Shown here one piece after another: positions 58,218-64,000 of a stretch of DNA of 64,000 bases. Origin of the DNA: Terfezia claveryi (taxonomy: Eukaryota; Ascomycota; Pezizomycetes; Pezizales; Pezizaceae); NCBI GenBank assembly GCA_015179025.1, contig WHUX01000100.1:62001-126000 (forward strand), read 5' to 3'. A program made the position numbers and the translations under genes. Numbering within the stretch: the stretch's first letter is position 1; each line of letters opens with the position of its first letter. The notes below the pieces were generated by a model, which worked only from the letters and a program-made list of their open reading frames with translations, ran no database searches and was not told the origin of the DNA.

Positions 58218-61200
58218 ATGCTTGTACAATCACCAACGCTAAGTTGTCCTCTCAAAACAACAACAGAGATAGACTGGATAACTCCTCTTAAGAAATACAT
58301 TCGGGCAACGTCTGCTTCCCTCCCTTGAACTTTGTCAGCCTCTTAAGTTTACATGACACTGATCGGCACTGCCTTTGAGCTATAGATATGGAGATCCGGA
58401 AAGATATAACGAAGAATGTGCAACACTCAACCGGCTTCGACAGGACATGCGGGGAGCGGGGAAGGATAGTGCCTCGGGACGGGACCTACTGTATAGATAC
58501 TATGGCCAACTAGAGCTCCTGGATTTGAGGTTCCCTATCGACGAGAACCATATCAAAATCTCATTCACATGGTAAGCATCCCGGCAGCTAGTTGCAAAGG
58601 TGGGCTTACTGACAGCGAATGCTGAAAAAGGTTTGATGCCTTCACGCACAAGCAAACCTCCCAGTTCTCCCTAGCCTTTGAGAAAGCTTCAATTATCTTC
58701 AACATTTCGGCTGTTTTATCATGTCATGGGTCGAACCAGAACCGTTCCGAGGATTTTGGCCTCAAGTCAGCCTATCACTCGTTTCAGGCATCAGCCGGAA
58801 TGTTTACTTACATCAATGAGAACTTTCTACATGCACCATCCACGGACTTGAGTCGGGACACAATAAAGACATTAATCAATATTATGCTTGCACAGGCACA
58901 GGAGGTTTTTCTAGAGAAGCAAATGTCTGATGGTGGGAAGAAGCCCAGTATGCTAGCTAAAATGGCTGCACAGGCAGCTTTATTGTATACACAATCAGTA
59001 GAGGGCGTTCAAGAGAATGCAAATAAGGGTGTATTCGAGAAAGTGTGGCTGCTAGTCTGCCAGGTATGTGTATGAGGGCACCTAAAAAGTTAAAACATGC
59101 AGGCTCATAATGATTGAACTTAGGTCAAACAATTCTACATGAGCTCCTTATCACAATTTCTCCAGGGGCAGGGCGACAAGAGCACCGGGTCACACGGTCA
59201 AGCAATAACACGACTAATTATTGCCGAGCGGGAGGCCAAAGAGGCTCTGCGCGCAGCAAACGCATTTCCCCATAGTCCCCCAGCAAATTCAAACCTATCT
59301 GCGGAGACCGGTACTGTTCTTGTAGAAATTGTGAAGCGGCACTTGTCATTAGTTCAGGAAAAGCTCAATGAATTTATCAAGGAGAATGATTTCATTTACC
59401 ATCAGGGCCTACCTAACGAGGCCGCTCTTCCAGTGATACCGAAAATGGCTGCTGCGAAAGCCATTCCAGTTCAGGAGCTCTACGCTGGACAGGATATGCA
59501 GAGGATAATTGGTCCTGACATCTTTTCAAAAATTGTCCCGATGTCTGTCACTGAATCTGCTTCGCTATATGACGAAGAAAAAGCGAAACTGGTTCGGGCA
59601 GAAACAGAAAAGGCTGATCTAGCAAATGCTGAGATGGTGGCTGCATTAGACTACCTGAAGCTTCCTGGGGCAATCAAGTTACTGAAACAGAGTCTGGAGA
59701 ACAAGGAGCTTGAACTTGATGAGGAATTTCGGCAATGGTGCGAAGAAATGTCTATGGAGTGCCCCGAGGGTCTGGATAGGATTTTTGATGGGCTCAAGCA
59801 ACAAAAGAAACGAATCGCCGAAATTCTGGATATCAGCTCTAGAAATCTAGACACCGAGGAAAGTGTATGCGAGAAGATGCGAGCCAAGTATCTAGACTCC
59901 TGGAGCCAACAGCCAAGCGCAAGACTAACAATCACTCTACGGGACGATATTCGGAACTATCGGGAAGCCATCGATGCTGCTGTGGGTAGTGATAACCAAC
60001 TTTTTAACCAGTACAGAGGAGTTCGGGATGATATTGAGGCAATGAGACTAGCTGGTTTGAATGGGCCTGACGATGAGGAAGACCTGTTCCGAAGTGCCAT
60101 CGACCGGGTGAGGGTGAGCAGTGGGGCGAGCAGTTCGGGACCTGACTCTGAACGGAGTGAGACGCTGCTTGATGTAGATGATGGAGAAGGAAATCATACT
60201 GTGTTAGAGCAAATTCAGGTCGTGGAAGAGCTGCTGAAAAAGCTTGGAATGATAAAACGAGAGCGGACAACCCTCTTGAAAGATCTTAAGGAAAAGGTAC
60301 GCTTTCATATGTTCGTAGATCACTGTATTTGTTTAACGATAAGCGTAGGTTATGGCGGATGATATCTCGAATGTTCTCATTCTCAATAAGAAGTCCATTC
60401 AAAGCCAGGAAAATCAGATCTTTCAGCAAGAGTTGGACAAATTTCGTCCCCACCAAAATCGGCTTCTACAGATGGCACATAAGCAGGCTGCATTGATGAA
60501 AGAGCTAACTCTAGCTTACGGTGACCTCTTACAAGATAAGCGGATACGGGCGGAACAGAACAAGTACGAATCGCTGTCAAGGCAGAGGAACAGCGTTTTG
60601 ACGAAGTTCAAGAAGACTCATCAAGCATATCTAGACATTACAGCAGGGCTTGGAAAGGCTACAGAATTTTACCGGGAGATGAAGGATACCGTAGAGAGCT
60701 TGGAGAAGAACGTTGAGACATTCGTTACCAATCGACGAACAGAGGGTGCATCTCTGCTTGCTCAGATTGAAAGTGACAAGGGTTCGGCGGACGCTGATAG
60801 GGAACAAAGAAGGCTTCAGGAACTGATGGACAGGATGTCTGTCAATCCGCCAACTGGGGCACAGAAGCCGCCGGCAAAGGTACCACAAAAGCCTTCACCA
60901 CTGCAACCAATACCTGCTGGTACGGGGAAAGCGGCAACCCCTCAGCCACCAACCCCCGTTCAAATGCAAGCTACAAGCCCTCCACCGACACCAAGATATA
61001 CTCCCCATGCTAGTGGACAATATTATGCCTCACAGACACCCCCACCCCCCCCACCCCCGCCACCTCCACCCCCAGCACAACAACAAAACCCGAGTTACCC
61101 CCAGTATGCTCAACCCCAACAACTTAATGGTCAATATGGAATGCCACAAGACGTAAGGCGCGGTTCCTATTCCTATAACCAGATGGCAAATCCTATGCAG

Positions 61201-61581
61201 TCACGCCCCACAGCGTACCAACTTCCTGGATCCATGCCACGTCGAGAGTCACATTCTCATACAATGCCAGCAATGCCATCATCGCCACCGCCCCCACAGG
61301 GACACATGCAGTACCAACCCAGTCACTACCCACCTGGTCAGTATCAGCAAAATTACGGTTCCCATCCACCGTACGTTCCAGGGGCGTATGCTCCGCCCCC
61401 TCCTCCACCAGGTCCACCTCCGCAAGGACAAATGAATACCAGGCCGACCTATATGCAGCAAGGTTACCCACAACCGCCACCTCCAGGGCAGCCTGGTCAC
61501 TATTACCCACAGCAGCAGCACCAACCACAGTCACAGCAGCAGGGAGCTGACCCGTGGCAGGGGCTGTCCAATTGGAGGTAG
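58218..61581 (+). CDS. BRO1: Bro1/ALIX-family ESCRT-associated protein
   Basis: Class E vacuolar sorting protein that binds ESCRT-III Snf7 and recruits the deubiquitinase Doa4 at endosomes. Exons are 58218-58309, 58380-58571, 58631-59063, 59124-60296 and 60349-61581, giving 1040 aa. The ATG at 58218 starts a short exon with SCPLKTTTEIDWITPLKKYI, the usual family start. The Bro1 domain (~5-390) includes NRLRQDMRGAGKD, GRDLLYRYYGQLELLDLRFP and SFTW/FDAF. The V-domain of long coiled coils (~400-780) and a Pro/Gln/Tyr-rich tail with a run of 12 prolines follow. The tail ends in DPWQGLSNWR, as in fungal Bro1. PalA/Rim20 is the nearest alternative, but the C-terminal motif and the Pro-rich tail favour Bro1. 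Confidence 0.94.
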
Positions 61582-63869
61582 TTGCGATGTTAGGATTCTG
61601 ACAGATTAATTGGAGCTCTTAGTCTCTGAAGATCCCTTCAGCTGTGTTGACATATTTGTTTTCCTCTCTTTTGTGTCCTCCGTTCCCTCGTCTTTTAACT
61701 TTCTTCGTGAGAATTCTTGTGTCCTCTTTGGTTGCTGTGCCGCTTTTACTTCTTTATCTATCAAGGTTGGGGTTTATTGTTTGTCTATCCCTTTTTTTAT
61801 TGGTAAATTACGACGTAGTTTTTCATTTTTTTATCCTATTCTTTTTCTCTTTTTTTTCGTACGTGGTGTAGTTCTTAAGATAGGTTTACGAGTAGCATCG
61901 GGTTGAAAAGATTTCATTCGGACTGTACGGGTGTGCATGTAGTTGGGGGTTGGTGTATAAGTACAAGTACTTAAGTATAGCATGAGATACAGACTCTTGA
62001 CATATGGTTCCTGCCCACATCCATACACGCATTTTGGTTATCACTAAAGCATTGGATGAAATCAAAGTCTCCTGTGCCCTGCACACCCCCGGGATGCAAT
62101 ATCCAAATTCTTGGGGACAAGGCTATTTAAATCTAGACTTCATTAGCTCTACCTAGATAAGTTCTGAGACCTTCTCCTATGTACACAGAATAACTACCAA
62201 AGCAGTGATCCTTTTATCCTATATCCCCTCTTGATGGGGGTAGCTTTCACGACTAGACTACTCTCACCCTTAACTCACTGGAAATTCCCAAAGAGTGACT
62301 ACACATAGCTCTACTACATCAAAAAAAAAGAAAAAAGGTACACAAAATAACAACACGGCCCAACAAGAGCTATGCCAAAGGCGCCCCCAAAGCCTACACC
62401 TCCTATTTATACCTATATACGTTTCAGCCCATATATGGTTTCAAACCTTGAACAATTATCGAACACGTAGCGTTACGTGACCTCACACAGTAATTATCAA
62501 CGACTGACCTCCTACCAAGTACTTACATTATGTTCATCAAATATTAGATATATTCAAGTATGTAGGCATTTGAATTCTACATAATTCAGATATTGTAAGC
62601 ACTAGCAAAAGCACATATTTCTAGGATAACCCATATCATCACCACTTTAGTGCAAATAGATGTCATAGACTGCTTGGCATCTCCAACAGTAGAGCTGGTG
62701 GTACATATAGAACGCAACAACCTCTACCACCCACTCTTATCCCATCAACCACTCCAGCTCACCAGGAAATTGCTGGGGAATGACTCACGAGCTCAAAGCC
62801 TATGGAACTTCTAGGGGAGACCATTTGAAAAGAGTCTTTTTCAGATAAGCTGGAACCGTCCTCTCGAGCTTATAACTTGGAAAATAAAATAAAATAGATA
62901 CTTCCACAAAGTTGTAAATAGCAAGCGGAATAACTAGTACCCAGTACCGACGGAGGTCAGCTATACTTTTGCAAGTTCACCTGGGACACGTTCAAAGGCT
63001 GCTTCATGACTATGGCAACTTGAAAAACTGCGGGATGAAGATAGAGGTTACCTTGAACTTCTTTAACATACCAGATCATGATTTTCGCTAGGCCTACAAT
63101 TTGATATGGCTCCTACCAAAACTTACAGGAACTTTAAAGTCTGGGCACAATAATAGTTACTGTGTGTAATCACAATTCACCAGGGCCGGAAGTAGCACAC
63201 ATTATCCTATACAGCTTCGGAAACAGGTTGGGGAGCTCAGGGCAATATCTACAAGGGTTCTATGCAAACCAGACTACGAGAAACTCCCTTCAATCAAAGT
63301 GTTGGGGAAATCCTCCTACAGCTTAACCACTGGCAGTTTCAAATTCGAGCACTTACCTTGCCAGGCCTTAAGCTACATATTTGCGAGCATTGACCTTAAA
63401 AATTTTTCCGAATACTCATCGTTGAAAAGGTTGACTCCTTCACCCCACCGGCCCAAAGTGCAAATGTCGATTTCACAGGGTTGGGAGTGTCGAAGTCCGA
63501 CAAGGTGCGCGGTTTGCTATCAAGGGAATGTTCAGGAACGATATATCAAAAATTCTAGTTGCTGTCAGCTCTACCTATGATCCTTGATATGCCAGCTCCA
63601 GGCTCCTGTATCTCCCAGAAACGAATATACCTCTATTCCTGACTGCCAGCCGCAGCGCTGGGGACGTCGATGGGAGCCTGGCGTCAATGCTGAAAACATG
63701 GTGTTGAGGGACTTTTTGGTATCCTTTACTTGTTCTCTTATTGTATCGTTACTGTGTAGGATTATACTCGTAGTATGTTTTATAAGTGTCGACTACGTCT
63801 CGAGAAAATAAGCTTAAGATTTCAAATCGCAAAAAATAGAGTACAACTCATTCTTAGTAACATGAAAAA
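61582..63869. other. Spacer between Bro1 and tRNA-Phe
   Basis: T-rich 3' flank of Bro1, then AT-rich DNA without recognised genes. A degenerate copy of the dispersed motif (TGCAAACCAGACTA) lies at 63263-63276. Confidence 0.5.
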
Positions 63870-63961
63870 GCGACTTTAGCTCAGTTGGGAGAGCGTCAGA
63901 CTGAAGTTTTCAACTCAATCACTAAATCTGAAGGTCTTGTGTTCAATCCACAAAAGTCGCA
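63870..63961 (+). tRNA. tRNA-Phe (GAA) with 19-nt intron
   Basis: Same mature sequence as the gene at 51801 except the T loop (TTCAATC instead of TTCGATC). Anticodon GAA is at 63903-63905. The intron 63907-63925 follows base 37 and differs in length and sequence from the other gene's intron. A T7 run at 63968-63974 is the likely terminator. Confidence 0.95.
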
Positions 63962-63967
63962 CTTCCA

Positions 63968-63974
63968 TTTTTTT
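63968..63974 (+). terminator. Pol III terminator of second tRNA-Phe
   Basis: Run of seven T residues shortly after the mature 3' end. Confidence 0.75.
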
Positions 63975-64000
63975 CCCCTCCCGATCTTTATATTTTCTCA

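Noticed and set aside
1..64000. CRISPR array, operons or a secondary-metabolite cluster
   Set aside because: No regularly spaced repeats. Genes are intron-containing and eukaryotic, and none encodes a PKS, NRPS, terpene cyclase or similar core enzyme.

Overview
The window is nuclear DNA from a filamentous ascomycete (Pezizomycotina). Evidence: protein-coding genes are cut by many short GT-AG introns (mostly 50-150 nt), the encoded proteins are typical of filamentous fungi (Arb1 of the ARC complex, a Zn2Cys6 regulator, Bro1, a CaMKK-type kinase), two tRNA-Phe genes carry introns, and pogo/Fot1-type transposons are present. Twelve recognisable protein genes in 64 kb, long AT-rich spacers and several transposon families suggest a repeat-rich genome, perhaps Pezizomycetes-like. 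That placement is only a guess.

Layout. 1-5.6 kb: a CorA Mg2+ transporter. 5.6-8.3 kb: a complete pogo/Fot1 element with terminal inverted repeats (TIRs), a TA target duplication and a transposase gene broken by one stop codon. 9.0-18.6 kb: a gene cluster with a CaMKK/SNF1-activating-type kinase (-), Fap7/AK6 (+), the Ham1 nucleotide-sanitising pyrophosphatase (-), a Tc1/mariner relic, and Arb1 (+). 18.6-23.9 kb: a transposon graveyard (PIF/Harbinger relic, Ty3/gypsy integrase relic, a long hairpin). 23.9-31.4 kb: 4-aminobutyrate aminotransferase (+), a CHIP-like TPR/U-box ubiquitin ligase (-) and a GVP36-like BAR protein (-). 35.0-38.8 kb: a large Zn2Cys6 transcription factor. 39.0-40.4 kb: an unclassified 1.37-kb segment bounded by inverted repeats. 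41.5-44.1 kb: an atypical protein kinase-like gene. 44.1-49.1 kb: no gene seen. 49.1-51.8 kb: a second, different pogo/Fot1 element, also with TIRs, TA duplication and a single stop codon, lying 41 bp from a tRNA-Phe gene. 52.5-56 kb: mitochondrial Lon protease (-). 58.2-61.6 kb: Bro1 (+). 63.87-63.96 kb: a second tRNA-Phe.

The genes are mostly housekeeping and do not form an operon or a biosynthetic cluster. Two share protein-quality-control roles (CHIP, Lon) and two share membrane-trafficking roles (BAR protein, Bro1), but nothing in the layout links them. I did not find a convincing new multi-gene system. The most unusual signals are: two intact-looking pogo elements each silenced by one C-to-T-type nonsense change; a 15-bp sequence recurring at scattered intergenic sites and resembling a TA-flanked transposon end; the inverted-repeat segment at 39-40.4 kb; a tandem duplication that copies a splice donor in the kinase gene; and one Arb1 exon junction that works only with a non-canonical donor or a frameshift.

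Exon boundaries were set by hand from splice signals, reading frame and family conservation. No transcript data or database search was available.
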